Counted from the stretch's first letter, positions 28,025 through 37,084 are shown. The stretch is DNA of 64,000 nt from Okeanomitos corallinicola TIOX110 (GCF_038050375.1 NZ_CP150886.1:2025318-2089317), one strand, 5' to 3'. Notes: generated by a model not told the origin, from the sequence alone. Program-made: numbers and translations.

Positions 28025-28025
28025 A
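27756..28025 (+). pseudogene. Truncated LAGLIDADG homing endonuclease ORF inside the intron
   Basis: 89 codons from ATG. YAYLFGFIQTDGNLY (residues about 13-27) aligns with the LAGLIDADG helix (L-x-G-x-I-x-x-D-G conserved, including the catalytic Asp), followed by RGRLSIEIHKQDEDIL, a typical strand-helix of this family. Single-motif enzymes are usually about 150-170 residues, so this is roughly half a domain and probably inactive. The tail after RSRNSIQLRLW does not look family-like. The stop codon TGA (28023-28025) straddles the 3' splice site, its last A being the first base of exon 2. Confidence 0.72.
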
Positions 28026-28744
28026 ATCATTTTATCGAAGTTTGTCTCGATACAGAGAACCAAGTTTGGCTAATGTTACATTCCGGTTCAAGGAACATTG
28101 GTAATAAACTAGCCCAATGTCATATTGACACAGCTAAACAACTAGCAAAAATGGCAGGTGAGAAATTACCAGATCCAGATTTAGCTTATTTCGTAACTGG
28201 AACACCGGAATTTCAAGCCTATTGGCGAGATTTACAATGGGCGCAAAATTATGCACATTTTAACCGAGATGTAATGATGTCACGGTTTAAAAAAATCATC
28301 GAAAAACATCTGAATGGAGGTAAAACAACTAAGCCTTTATTAGAAGTAAATTGTCATCATAATTACGCCGAAAAAGAAGTACATTTTGGCGAAGAAGTGT
28401 ATGTCACTCGTAAAGGTGCAGTCAGAGCTAAACAAGAAGATTATGGGATTATTCCTGGTTCAATGGGAGCAAAATCTTTCATTGTTAAAGGTAAAGGAAA
28501 CGCTCATAGTTTCTGTTCTTGTTCCCACGGTGCTGGGCGGTTAATGTCCAGAGCAAAAGCTAAAAGATCATATACTCTAGATGATTTAATTGCCCAAACA
28601 GAAGGGGTAGAATGTCGTAAGGATACAGGAGTTTTAGATGAAATTCCCGGTGCTTATAAACCCATTGAACAGGTAATGGAAAACCAAGCAGACTTAGTAG
28701 AAGTAGTTGCAACCCTCAAACAAGTTCTCTGTGTTAAAGGTTGA
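28025..28744 (+). CDS. rtcB: RtcB RNA ligase, exon 2
   Basis: Codes the last 239 residues of RtcB, starting NHFIEVCLDTENQVW. It has no start codon of its own at a sensible position; a TTG one codon earlier lies inside the intron. Conserved catalytic segments are present: MLHSGSRNIGN, NCHHNYAEKE (metal-binding His residues) and SFCSCSHGAGRLMSRAKA, containing the His that is guanylylated in known RtcB enzymes. The gene therefore appears functional if the intron is removed. In bacteria RtcB is linked to RNA repair after ribotoxin damage. A hairpin with T-run follows 28 bases after the stop. Confidence 0.92.
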   Translation, partial: NHFIEVCLDTENQVWLMLHSGSRNIGNKLAQCHIDTAKQLAKMAGEKLPDPDLAYFVTGTPEFQAYWRDLQWAQNYAHFNRDVMMSRFKKIIEKHLNGGKTTKPLLEVNCHHNYAEKEVHFGEEVYVTRKGAVRAKQEDYGIIPGSMGAKSFIVKGKGNAHSFCSCSHGAGRLMSRAKAKRSYTLDDLIAQTEGVECRKDTGVLDEIPGAYKPIEQVMENQADLVEVVATLKQVLCVKG

Positions 28745-28772
28745 ATTTACCTGATTTGTAGAATAAATTAGT

Positions 28773-28804
28773 AGGGTTTTAGCAATGCTAAACCCTCTTT
28801 TTAT
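28773..28804 (+). terminator. Rho-independent terminator of rtcB, built on a dispersed palindrome
   Basis: AGGGTTTTAGC/GCTAAACCCT stem (28773-28796) followed by CTTTTTAT. The stem is an extended copy of the palindrome at 2036-2054. Confidence 0.7.
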
Positions 28805-28848
28805 GAGTGTTATAGTGTCGCTTTCTTACCACTATTATGATATAAATA

Positions 28849-31074
28849 CTATTTACTATCAACATAAATTTCCCACATCTGCCGATAGGCTTTTTCCATT
28901 TCCCTAGTAAACTTTTCACCATTCCATAAAGGTGCATTCTTTTTCCCTTGTTTTAATTTCCAAGACACTTCTTTTCTTAAATTTTCATCTTTACCTAACT
29001 TGACTCCCCATTCCACATATTCCTCATCACTCCAAGCTATACCTTCTGTAATACCTGCATTCATCATCATTCCATAACTATTACGGGCTGCAAATTGTTT
29101 TCCGACTTTAGTAACTAAAGGAATTTCTCTCCACAGAGTTTCTAAAGTTGTGGTTGCACCGTTGTACGGAAAAGTATCTAACACCACATCAGCAATACTA
29201 AGATTAGCTCTGTGAATAGCTTCTGTAGCCATAATAGGTAAAAACTTAAACCGATTTATATCAACACCTTTTAATTCTGCTATTTCTTCATAAAATTTCT
29301 GAGTTGCTTCCTCATCAGCGTATCCTTTAATTAGTAAGTAACTATTCGGTACTTGTTTAATAATTTCTACTTGCAATTTACTATGGTCAAGATGTCGTTT
29401 ATAACCGCTTTGTGTGACGAAATAAATAATTGCATCATCAGAAATATCTAATTCTTCTCTTCTTAAAGTTGGAACATTCACCTCAAAACCATCAACTGCA
29501 ACGTAGGTTTGTGGTAAACGCCAGATTTTTTCTTGATAGTAATCTTGGGCATTTTCTGGCAAGACATAATCATCAGCAATAAAATAATCAATCGTTGATA
29601 AACCCGAAGCATCTAAGCCTAACCAAGTAACTTGTATTGGTGCTGGTTTAATTGCTAAAATCTCCACAGAAAGGTCGAAAGTTAAACTATCCAAATCTAC
29701 TAAAATATCAATTTCATCTTCATGAATTTGTTTAACAACTTCATGATTTTGATTTGTACCATAACTATATGATTTGTCTGATTTTTCTCTAAACCAATCT
29801 TGTAAGCCATCATCATTTTTAGTAGGTAACATCATATAGGAATAAATCTGAAAATTTTCCCGATTATGATGAGTAAATAGCCAGCGAGAAATCCAACCTA
29901 CTGAATGCTGTTTAAGAAAACTGGATATGTAGCCGATTTTTAAAACTTTATTTTTTTCTTTATTACTAGGCTGGGAATAACGATATTGTTTAATAATATC
30001 TTGATCATAAATTTCTATATTTTTCAAACACAAATTCATCAAATCATTTTGCAGAGGACGAATTCTTGCGGGTTCATCTTGAAAATATGGAAAGAAGAAC
30101 ATCGAAGTAAATAGGCGTGATATCAAGGCATTGTTATTAATAACGGGAGATTCTGCAATCAGCGCAGCAATTAATTCTTCTTGTTTTTTAATAGTAGTAT
30201 AAGCCTCATCCCAATACCCTGTGGAAGCCATTAATGCTCGGAGTAATGTTTGATGAGCATATACTTTTTGTGTTAATGTCTCTGAATACAAAATCAATTT
30301 TTTCGCAGTATTAATTCCTTGTTCATATTGATATGAATCTTGGTAAGCTGTACTTAATTGTAAGAGAATATCTTGATTTTCAGGACTTATTGGTAATAAA
30401 ATTTCTAGAATTTGGGCTGCATGATAATTTCTTTTCAAAACATTCCTGATATTGATAACACCAGCAACCACAATATATCTAAACTCACGGATATTCTGGT
30501 CTTGATGTTTAATGATATTAGTAAAGATTTTAATAAAGTCCAATATATAACGCGCTAAAGGTGTTAACTCTAAAATATTTTTAGTAACCTTTAAAATTAA
30601 ATTAGAGTCAATCTGGTTATAATCAGAGATTGATTCCAGAGTTTCCAGAAGATTTAATTCACCCCAATACGCATCATCTAAGATTTTTAATTGAATAGCT
30701 AAATCAAAACTCGATAATAAATTATTAACATCTGTAGGGTTAATACTTCTCAGATGTTGGCGAATTGTCCAGGCTAATTTTTTCTCCTCTAATTGTTCTT
30801 GGCGTTCTGCTTCTTCCCTTAATACTTGACTTAATTCTAATGTCCAAACTTCAATTTCTGCATCATCATCTGCTTCACCCATGCCTAAAAACCAAGTTAG
30901 GGTAGCTTCTTCTTCCTCACCTTGTAATAGCAAACATAATCCCAAATACCAGTAATTAAGTTTTAGCTCTGGTTCAGTTTCAATAGCTTGTTCAAAGTAA
31001 TTAGCTGCTTTTTGATAATCACCTTGAATAATATATTGATATCCTTCTTCAACTTTCATAGACTGATTATTCAT
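28849..31074 (-). CDS. OGT-like TPR glycosyltransferase (family GT41), copy B
   Basis: 741 residues. An N-terminal TPR (EGYQYIIQGDYQKAANYFEQ, residues ~11-30) and a helical middle part (~60-360) precede a GT41 catalytic region (~375-735), the SPINDLY/O-GlcNAc-transferase type. Signature segments are IGYISSFLKQHSVGW, PIQVTWLGLDASGLSTIDYF and VLDTFPYNGATTTLETLW with RNSYGMMMNAG, which bind the UDP-sugar. These enzymes attach a sugar to Ser/Thr of proteins. It lies 28 bases after its close paralogue (31103) on the same strand, downstream of the pilin gene. The C-terminal ~220 residues of the two copies are almost identical, the middles much less so. Confidence 0.87.
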   Translation of the reverse strand: MNNQSMKVEEGYQYIIQGDYQKAANYFEQAIETEPELKLNYWYLGLCLLLQGEEEEATLTWFLGMGEADDDAEIEVWTLELSQVLREEAERQEQLEEKKLAWTIRQHLRSINPTDVNNLLSSFDLAIQLKILDDAYWGELNLLETLESISDYNQIDSNLILKVTKNILELTPLARYILDFIKIFTNIIKHQDQNIREFRYIVVAGVINIRNVLKRNYHAAQILEILLPISPENQDILLQLSTAYQDSYQYEQGINTAKKLILYSETLTQKVYAHQTLLRALMASTGYWDEAYTTIKKQEELIAALIAESPVINNNALISRLFTSMFFFPYFQDEPARIRPLQNDLMNLCLKNIEIYDQDIIKQYRYSQPSNKEKNKVLKIGYISSFLKQHSVGWISRWLFTHHNRENFQIYSYMMLPTKNDDGLQDWFREKSDKSYSYGTNQNHEVVKQIHEDEIDILVDLDSLTFDLSVEILAIKPAPIQVTWLGLDASGLSTIDYFIADDYVLPENAQDYYQEKIWRLPQTYVAVDGFEVNVPTLRREELDISDDAIIYFVTQSGYKRHLDHSKLQVEIIKQVPNSYLLIKGYADEEATQKFYEEIAELKGVDINRFKFLPIMATEAIHRANLSIADVVLDTFPYNGATTTLETLWREIPLVTKVGKQFAARNSYGMMMNAGITEGIAWSDEEYVEWGVKLGKDENLRKEVSWKLKQGKKNAPLWNGEKFTREMEKAYRQMWEIYVDSK

Positions 31075-31102
31075 GGTCTTTTTTCCCTTTCCTAAAAAGT
31101 AT

Positions 31103-33334
31103 CTATTTATCTAAGTTATCAACATAAATTTCCCACATCTGCCGATAGGCTTTTTCCATTTCACGGGTAAATTGTTTACCATTCCATAAAGGTGCATTCT
31201 TTTTTCCTTGTTTTAATTTCCAAGTCACTTCTTTTCTTAAATTTTCATTTTTACCAAACCTCACACCCCATTCCACATATTCCTCATCACTCCAAGCTAT
31301 ACCTTCTGTAATTCCCGCATTCATCATCATTCCATAACTATTACGAGCTGCAAATTGTTGTCCGACTTTGGTAACTAAAGGAATTTCTCTCCACAGAGTC
31401 TCTAAGGTTGTGGTTGCACCATTGTAGGGAAAAGTATCTAACACCACATCAGCAATGGTAAGATTAGCTCTGTGAATAGCTTCTGTAGCCATAATAGGTA
31501 GGAACTTAAAGCGATTTATATCCACACCTTTTAATTCTGCTATTTCTTCATAAAATTTCTGAGTTGCTTCCTCATCAGCGTATCCTTTAATTAGTAAATA
31601 ACTATTTGGTACTTGTTTAATAATTTCTACTTGCAATTTACTATGGTCAATATGTCGTTTATAACCACTTTGTGTGACGAAATAAATAATTGCATCATCA
31701 GGAATATCTAATTCTTCTCTTCTTAAAGTCGGAACATTCACCTCAAAACCATCAACTGCAACGTAGGTTTGTGGTAAACGCCAGATTTTCTCTTGATAGT
31801 AATCTTGGGCATTTTCTGGCAGGACATAATCATCAGCAATAAAATAATCAATTGTTGATAAACCCGCAGCATCCCAACCTAACCAGGTAACTTGAATTGG
31901 TGCTGGTTTAATTGCTAAGACTTCAGCAGCATAGTCAAAAGTCATGCTATCTAAATCTATTAAAATATCAATTTCATCTTTCTGAATTTGCTCTATTAGT
32001 TCTCTTTTATCATTGGAACTAAAACTAGATGATTGATCAGATTTTTCTATAAACCACTCTTGCAGTCCATTGTCATTTGCAGTAGGTCTAATTATATAGG
32101 AATAAATCTTAAATTCTTCTCGATTATGATGAGTAAATAACCAGCGAGAAATCCAGCCTACAGAATGTTGTCTCAGACAACTAGACATATAAGCAATTTT
32201 TAAAACTTTATCTTTTTTGCTGTTGATGGGTTGGTTATAACGGTATTTATTAATAGTATCTTGAGAAGAAATTTCTATATTCTTCAGAGACAGATTCATT
32301 AATTCATTTTGCAGAGGACGAATTTTTTCCGGTTCGTCTTGAAAATATGGTAAAAAGAACATCGAAGTAAATAAGCGTAATACAAATAAATCATCCTCTA
32401 TGATTGGAGATTCTTCTATTAATGCGGAGATTAATTCTTTTTGTCTGTTGATAGCTGCACAAGCTTCACCCCAATACCCTGTTGAAGTCATTAATGCTCT
32501 GATTAAGACATGATTAGCAAAGATTTTTTGTGCTAAAGTTTCAGAATATAAAACTAACTTTTTCGCAGTATTAATTCCTTCAAGATGTTGACGTGCATTT
32601 TGGTAGGCTGTACTGAGGGGAATTAAAATTTCTGGTTCTTCAGGAGCTATTGATAATAACACCTCAAGTATTTGGGCTGCATAACTATGTCTGGTGAAAA
32701 AGCTCATGATCTTCACAGAACCAGCTATGATGGCATAAATAAACTCATTGATATTTTGACCTTGAGTTTTGATGATATTGGTGAAGATTCTAATTAAATC
32801 TACACCATGCTTTTCTAAAGGTGTAAATTCTAGAATCTCTTGAGTTACTTTGACAACTAAATTAGAGTCAATTGTATGATAATCAGGTACTGATTCGAGA
32901 ATTTCAATAATATTTAACTCATCTAAATAGTCATCATCTAATATTTCTAATGCAATTGCTAATCTAATACTTGCAAATAAGTTATTAATATCTGTGGGAT
33001 TGATATTTCTCAAATGTTGGCGAATTGTCCAAGCTAATTTTTTCTCATCTAATTGTTCTTGTCGTTCCGCTTCTTCCCGTAATACTTGACTTAATTCTAA
33101 TGTCCAAAGTTCAATTTCTGCTTCATCTTCTGTTTCACCCATCCCTAAAAACCAAGTTAGGGTAGCTTCTTCTTCCTCACCTTGTAAAATTAAACATAAT
33201 CCCAAATACCAGTAATTAATCTTAATCTCTGGTTCATTTTCAATAGCTTTTTCAAAGTAACTGGCTGCTTTCTGGTAATTACCTTGGATAATATATTGGT
33301 AGCCTTCTTGATTTTTCCCTAACTGATTAATCAT
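31103..33334 (-). CDS. OGT-like TPR glycosyltransferase (family GT41), copy A
   Basis: 743 residues, same architecture as the next gene: TPR at ~9-45, helical middle, GT41 domain ~375-735 (YMSSCLRQHSVGW, TWLGWDAAGLSTIDYF, VLDTFPYNGATTTLETLW). It begins 114 bases after the pilin stop codon, with a perfect terminator palindrome between. Position next to pilA suggests that pilin or another pilus component is the acceptor; as I recall, an OGT-type gene adjacent to pilA is needed for hormogonium motility in Nostoc punctiforme. That would fit but is not shown here. The tandem copy may glycosylate a second site or substrate. Confidence 0.87.
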   Translation of the reverse strand: MINQLGKNQEGYQYIIQGNYQKAASYFEKAIENEPEIKINYWYLGLCLILQGEEEEATLTWFLGMGETEDEAEIELWTLELSQVLREEAERQEQLDEKKLAWTIRQHLRNINPTDINNLFASIRLAIALEILDDDYLDELNIIEILESVPDYHTIDSNLVVKVTQEILEFTPLEKHGVDLIRIFTNIIKTQGQNINEFIYAIIAGSVKIMSFFTRHSYAAQILEVLLSIAPEEPEILIPLSTAYQNARQHLEGINTAKKLVLYSETLAQKIFANHVLIRALMTSTGYWGEACAAINRQKELISALIEESPIIEDDLFVLRLFTSMFFLPYFQDEPEKIRPLQNELMNLSLKNIEISSQDTINKYRYNQPINSKKDKVLKIAYMSSCLRQHSVGWISRWLFTHHNREEFKIYSYIIRPTANDNGLQEWFIEKSDQSSSFSSNDKRELIEQIQKDEIDILIDLDSMTFDYAAEVLAIKPAPIQVTWLGWDAAGLSTIDYFIADDYVLPENAQDYYQEKIWRLPQTYVAVDGFEVNVPTLRREELDIPDDAIIYFVTQSGYKRHIDHSKLQVEIIKQVPNSYLLIKGYADEEATQKFYEEIAELKGVDINRFKFLPIMATEAIHRANLTIADVVLDTFPYNGATTTLETLWREIPLVTKVGQQFAARNSYGMMMNAGITEGIAWSDEEYVEWGVRFGKNENLRKEVTWKLKQGKKNAPLWNGKQFTREMEKAYRQMWEIYVDNLDK

Positions 33335-33375
33335 AATTATTTTTTTGTCTATTTTATGAACAATATACTAACAGA

Positions 33376-33399
33376 AAAGGCACGATTAATCGTGCCTTT
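33376..33399 (-). terminator. Intrinsic terminator after pilA
   Basis: Perfect 24-base palindrome with arms AAAGGCACGATT/AATCGTGCCTTT. On the minus strand the run continues TTCTGTT, giving a short U-tract after the pilin gene. It separates pilA from the OGT genes, as expected for an abundantly expressed pilin. Confidence 0.75.
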
Positions 33400-33448
33400 C
33401 ACTATATTAATAAATTAGATTTAGAAAAGTTAAGTTAAACTATGCTAA

Positions 33449-33970
33449 TTAGGTACCAACTTGGGTACTACCACCAGCACAAGTTGTACCATCAGTTGGT
33501 GCGATAGCAGCAACAGCGCCAGGAACATCATTTTCGCAAAGAATAGCTACACTAGTAAAGTCATTGCTGTTACCACCAACAGGTCGTACTTCTACCGCAC
33601 CGCCATAGCTTCTGAGAACAGCAACTTTACTAGCACCAGAACTATCAGCACGTGTCAAACCACCGGCGGATAGGTAGTCATAATTAACAGTTGAAGTATT
33701 AATACCAACACCTAAAACATCTGCGGCTGTACCAAATGTACTCTTCTCAGTGAAGTAAGCTTGTTGACCTTTGTTTAAAGAACCAACGTAGGTTTTAGCT
33801 TCGGACTGTTTAGCTTTGTTAGCTTGGTTCAAGAAGGAAGGTAAAGCAATAGCAGATAGAATACCGATGATGATGATTACAACTAACAATTCAATCAGGG
33901 TGAAACCTTCGCTATCTTTCTTTTTACCAATGATGTGTTGGATGAATTTAGCTTTTAGTTCAGTTTTCAT
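33449..33970 (-). CDS. pilA: Type IV major pilin-like protein (PilA)
   Basis: 173 residues. The class III prepilin signature is complete: a charged 22-residue leader ending KKKDSEG, cleavage before Phe23, Glu at mature position 5 and the hydrophobic helix FTLIELLVVIIIIGILSAIA. PilD would cleave and methylate it. The mature part resembles cyanobacterial PilA (QANKAKQSEAKTYVGSLNKGQQAYF; FGTAADVLGVGI) and ends with a two-Cys loop (ILCEND... TTCAGGS). The pilus serves gliding of hormogonia and DNA uptake. The ATG at 33970 has a GAAAGGA ribosome site 7-8 bases upstream. It is followed by a terminator and two glycosyltransferase genes. Confidence 0.93.
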   Translation of the reverse strand: MKTELKAKFIQHIIGKKKDSEGFTLIELLVVIIIIGILSAIALPSFLNQANKAKQSEAKTYVGSLNKGQQAYFTEKSTFGTAADVLGVGINTSTVNYDYLSAGGLTRADSSGASKVAVLRSYGGAVEVRPVGGNSNDFTSVAILCENDVPGAVAAIAPTDGTTCAGGSTQVGT

Positions 33971-34250
33971 AGTAGTTTTCCTTTCGAGGGGAGTGTTGTT
34001 TGTTTCCTTATGAGAAGAACTTACCCAGTTCTGATCAGTTTCATATCATCCCCAGCAAAAAATTTTTTTTACCATCTGTCTCAGGGGTGAAAAAATGCTG
34101 CCAAAATAGCCTAAAACCTTGATATAGAATACTTTCCAGAAAACGACACCTGGAAATAAAAACAGTAAAATTATTTTCTCTCCTAGTTGATATTGTTGGT
34201 TTAGGGATAAAAATGAACATTTATGTATAGTAGGTTGACGTAAGTACAAA

Positions 34251-34393
34251 TTAAACCCCTCTCCAAACCTCTCCCCTACCTCTCCCTAACCCTCTCCTAC
34301 AAGGAGAGGGGAAAGGAATTACTTTTATTACTGGAGAGGCTTTAAAATCCCCATTCCCTGGTAGGAAAGGGGGGTAGGGGGGTTAGGTTTTTG
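34251..34393. repeat. CTCTCC-type cyanobacterial interspersed repeat
   Basis: Pyrimidine-rich first half (CCCCTCTCCAAACC, CCTCTCCCTAACC) runs into a purine-rich second half (CAAGGAGAGGGGAAAGG, GGAAAGGGGGGTAGGGGGG), so the two halves can fold into a long imperfect hairpin. This class of element is frequent in cyanobacterial intergenic DNA. It lies upstream of both pilA and the FkbM gene. Confidence 0.75.
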
Positions 34394-34448
34394 GTGATTA
34401 TTGGTTCTATTTAATACTTTTCAAACAACCTCTGAGATTGACCCAAGG

Positions 34449-34507
34449 AAACCCAACATGATTGAAGATATAAGATAGTGTTGGGTTGCGCTACCGCTGA
34501 ACCCAAC
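34449..34507. repeat. AACCCAAC/GTTGGGTT inverted repeat element
   Basis: Three alternating copies: AACCCAACA (34449), TGTTGGGTT (34479) and AACCCAAC (34500). This is a familiar small palindromic family of cyanobacterial spacers, here 70-130 bases upstream of the FkbM start. The 33971-34578 gap contains no other feature that I can support apart from the pilA leader. Confidence 0.65.
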
Positions 34508-34578
34508 CTGCGATTTTTGGTTATATATAGTACAGTCAGGTTCAGTTCCAGCAAATTATCTGTTTATCCTCAAAAATC

Positions 34579-35550
34579 ATGCCTGTTTTTGTTCCCACCC
34601 TGAAAGCACAAGGTCATCTTGACCAGGTTCATATCACTATATGTAATGTCGGTTCTCGCAAAATCTCATCCGCAGATGATTATGGCGTTGGAGACTGGAA
34701 CATTTTTGCACCCAACTTGACTATTTATGGTTTCGATGCAGATGCAGATGCTTGTGAAGAAGCTGAAGCAGAGTTGGAAGCACGGGGTATAAATTGGACT
34801 GAAAAGCATATCCCCCTAGCATTGGGTAAGTCCGTAGGTGAGTCAACTTTGTATGTAACTAAAGATCATGCGTGTAGTTCGCTGTATAAACCTAATGAAC
34901 CTTTTATCTCACGATTTGCCTATCTATCAGAATTAATGGACTTAGATTTTACGATAGAACTTGAAACCACTACATTAGATACTTTTTGTCAAGCGGAAGG
35001 AATTGATAGTATAGATTTTCTTCAGATAGATGTCCAAGGTGCAGATTTAGAAGTTTTACAGGGAGCATCGGAAATTTTAAGTCGTGGAGTGTTAGGAATT
35101 CAGATTGAAGTTGAGTTTTCCCCTTTATATTTAAATCAACCTTTATTTGCAGATGTGGATATCCATCTCAGAAAAAATGGTTTTCAATTATTTGAGTTAG
35201 CAAGTGCCTATTGCGCTCGCGCTAGTTCACCCATAATATCAAATAATCGCCCTGGACAACTATTATGGGCAGATGCCTTTTATCTACAAGATCCTATAGG
35301 GATAAATTTCAATCCTGCGGTGAAAGAACCAGGTAAGATCCTCAAATTAGCTTGTATAGCTGATACTTTGGGATTTTTCGATTACGCGTTAGAATTATTA
35401 GAATACTTAACGATTAATTATGGAGATAATCCAAAATACAACTTTGCAGCGGTGATTATGAAAATTTTATCTGAATTACCGGCATTAGTAGAAACCGGGT
35501 TAGATTCCTTAGCTGTAGTTAATAATATTCGTCCCTATCTCAATAAATAA
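34579..35550 (+). CDS. FkbM family methyltransferase
   Basis: 323 residues. SAM-dependent methyltransferase of the FkbM type: ITICNVGSRKISS (about residues 19-31; the usual DVGAN motif I is changed to NVGSR), LTIYGFDADADACEEAE (about 49-65, SAM-ribose acidic residue) and IDFLQIDVQGADLEVLQGA (about 144-162, family signature). The C-terminal third (~245-323) is helical and resembles a TPR-like extension. It is divergent from pilA and next to another methyltransferase, so capping of a glycan made by the OGT-like enzymes is a reasonable but unproven idea. Confidence 0.8.
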   Translation: MPVFVPTLKAQGHLDQVHITICNVGSRKISSADDYGVGDWNIFAPNLTIYGFDADADACEEAEAELEARGINWTEKHIPLALGKSVGESTLYVTKDHACSSLYKPNEPFISRFAYLSELMDLDFTIELETTTLDTFCQAEGIDSIDFLQIDVQGADLEVLQGASEILSRGVLGIQIEVEFSPLYLNQPLFADVDIHLRKNGFQLFELASAYCARASSPIISNNRPGQLLWADAFYLQDPIGINFNPAVKEPGKILKLACIADTLGFFDYALELLEYLTINYGDNPKYNFAAVIMKILSELPALVETGLDSLAVVNNIRPYLNK

Positions 35551-35585
35551 ACTCAAGTTTATAGTGAGCGATTAATCGCTCACTA

Positions 35586-36929
35586 CTACAATGAAGATTT
35601 GGTTTCTAACATAATCACATCGAAACTTTCTAGGACTAACAGCAGCTTTTGTAATAATTGAAAAACTTTAACTTTTTCTATCGGTTCTCCACTCAAAGGA
35701 TCAAGTGGTCTAAACTGTTGCCATTTTTCTACTAAAGACATCATCGGTAAAGATGTTTCTAATAAGAAAAACAAACAAAGTGCCATTGAACTATCTACAT
35801 AAACAAAGTCCTCTGTTACAGCTAAATCTTTACGAATTGGGAAAGTTTTACCTTCACTCACACAAGCAATCACATTTGTGATAACAATGGGATTATTAAA
35901 CTGTGGATGTAGATGTACTGTAGCATTTTCCCATTCTGTATTTGTCCATTCATCAATGGGTATAAAGGTATTTCCTGCTTGGGGATGTCCACATAAAAAA
36001 TCTAGTAATCTATGAATGGGGTGTAATAATTCAAATAACTGTAGTTGTTCTTCTATAGAAGCTTCTGGTAAACTCATCCCCAAAAAAGCAGGTAAGTTAT
36101 CTGGTTCTTTAAATAAGTTCATTAAGTCCCATTGTCGCCAGTTTACCATTTTAATAAATTCTAAGTCTGCTGTCCTGAATGCTGAAAACATATCATTAAT
36201 ATTAAAGCCTTTATCTCCTTGTAATAAGTAGTTCATTAATATTCTTTGCTGGTCATCTTTTCCTTTAGAGGAACTTTTATTAGGATTCCAAACTTTTGTC
36301 TTAATTTCTGTATTTTCTTGTAGAGAATTCATGATTTCATGAACAAGTTCTATTTCCATATCTCCTGGATTTTCGTCCATCAAACCCATCATACTAAATA
36401 CTTTTTGAGCGCGAAAATGACCAAATCTTTGTAGCGAGCTATGGATGTTACTACGAATAATTCCCTCTGGCTTTAATACATCTTTCATGGCTGTTAATGC
36501 TAAAGCTATATCAGGGAAAAAATACAAAGTTTCATCACAATTGATATAATCAAATTGATAATTTAATTGAGGTAAATCATAAATTGATAAAGTATAAAAT
36601 TCAGCATTATCAAAACCATGATATTCTAATCTTTTTTGTGCCAGTTTAACTGATTCTTCTGATATATCAATACCAACTATTTTCGCACCAGGGTTAGCTT
36701 CTGCTAAAGTTAAGGACTTATAACCGCTTCCACATCCAGCATCTAAAATAATTTTGTCTTTTGTATCTATAACTTTTTGATTTCTTAAATAATAAGCAGT
36801 AACTAAACTATGAATATACAGATATTTATACTCTTCTTTCGGTGATTTATCCAAAGCATAATTCGGATAAGGTGCGCTATCAAATTGATTACGAATTTTA
36901 TCCCACAGTTCTGAGTTAGATGTATTCAT
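35586..36929 (-). CDS. Class I SAM-dependent methyltransferase with C-terminal extension
   Basis: 447 residues. The N-terminal half is a Rossmann methyltransferase: IILDAGCGSGYKSLTLAEA (motif I, about residues 61-79), AKIVGIDIS (motif II, about 84-92), FDYINCDETLYFF (about 126-138) and LKPEGIIRSNIHS (about 151-163). The opening FDSAPYPNYALDKSP is a segment I associate with cyanobacterial methyltransferases of this group. The C-terminal ~200 residues have no motif I recognise. It converges with the FkbM gene (35 bases apart), which suggests a shared pathway such as glycan or small-molecule methylation. Substrate unknown. Confidence 0.78.
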   Translation of the reverse strand: MNTSNSELWDKIRNQFDSAPYPNYALDKSPKEEYKYLYIHSLVTAYYLRNQKVIDTKDKIILDAGCGSGYKSLTLAEANPGAKIVGIDISEESVKLAQKRLEYHGFDNAEFYTLSIYDLPQLNYQFDYINCDETLYFFPDIALALTAMKDVLKPEGIIRSNIHSSLQRFGHFRAQKVFSMMGLMDENPGDMEIELVHEIMNSLQENTEIKTKVWNPNKSSSKGKDDQQRILMNYLLQGDKGFNINDMFSAFRTADLEFIKMVNWRQWDLMNLFKEPDNLPAFLGMSLPEASIEEQLQLFELLHPIHRLLDFLCGHPQAGNTFIPIDEWTNTEWENATVHLHPQFNNPIVITNVIACVSEGKTFPIRKDLAVTEDFVYVDSSMALCLFFLLETSLPMMSLVEKWQQFRPLDPLSGEPIEKVKVFQLLQKLLLVLESFDVIMLETKSSL

Positions 36930-37084
36930 GGTAATTCCTCCTAATTATTTGTTGACTATGATACTAGCTGATACTAATAATTTATGTGCAGATATTTAAT
37001 TTAACTCAACATCTATTTCGATTCCCGACTTCTGACATTAATGAGAAATCTGGTAAAAATTCAATGTGCGTTTTCTATAACCTT

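Noticed and set aside
27049-28744. An intein or a simple frameshift/pseudogene in rtcB
   Set aside because: The insert has stop codons in all three forward frames and no Hint-domain residues (no Cys/Ser start, no His-Asn end), so it cannot be an intein. The exact return to the conserved NHF motif plus group I pairings argue against random disruption.
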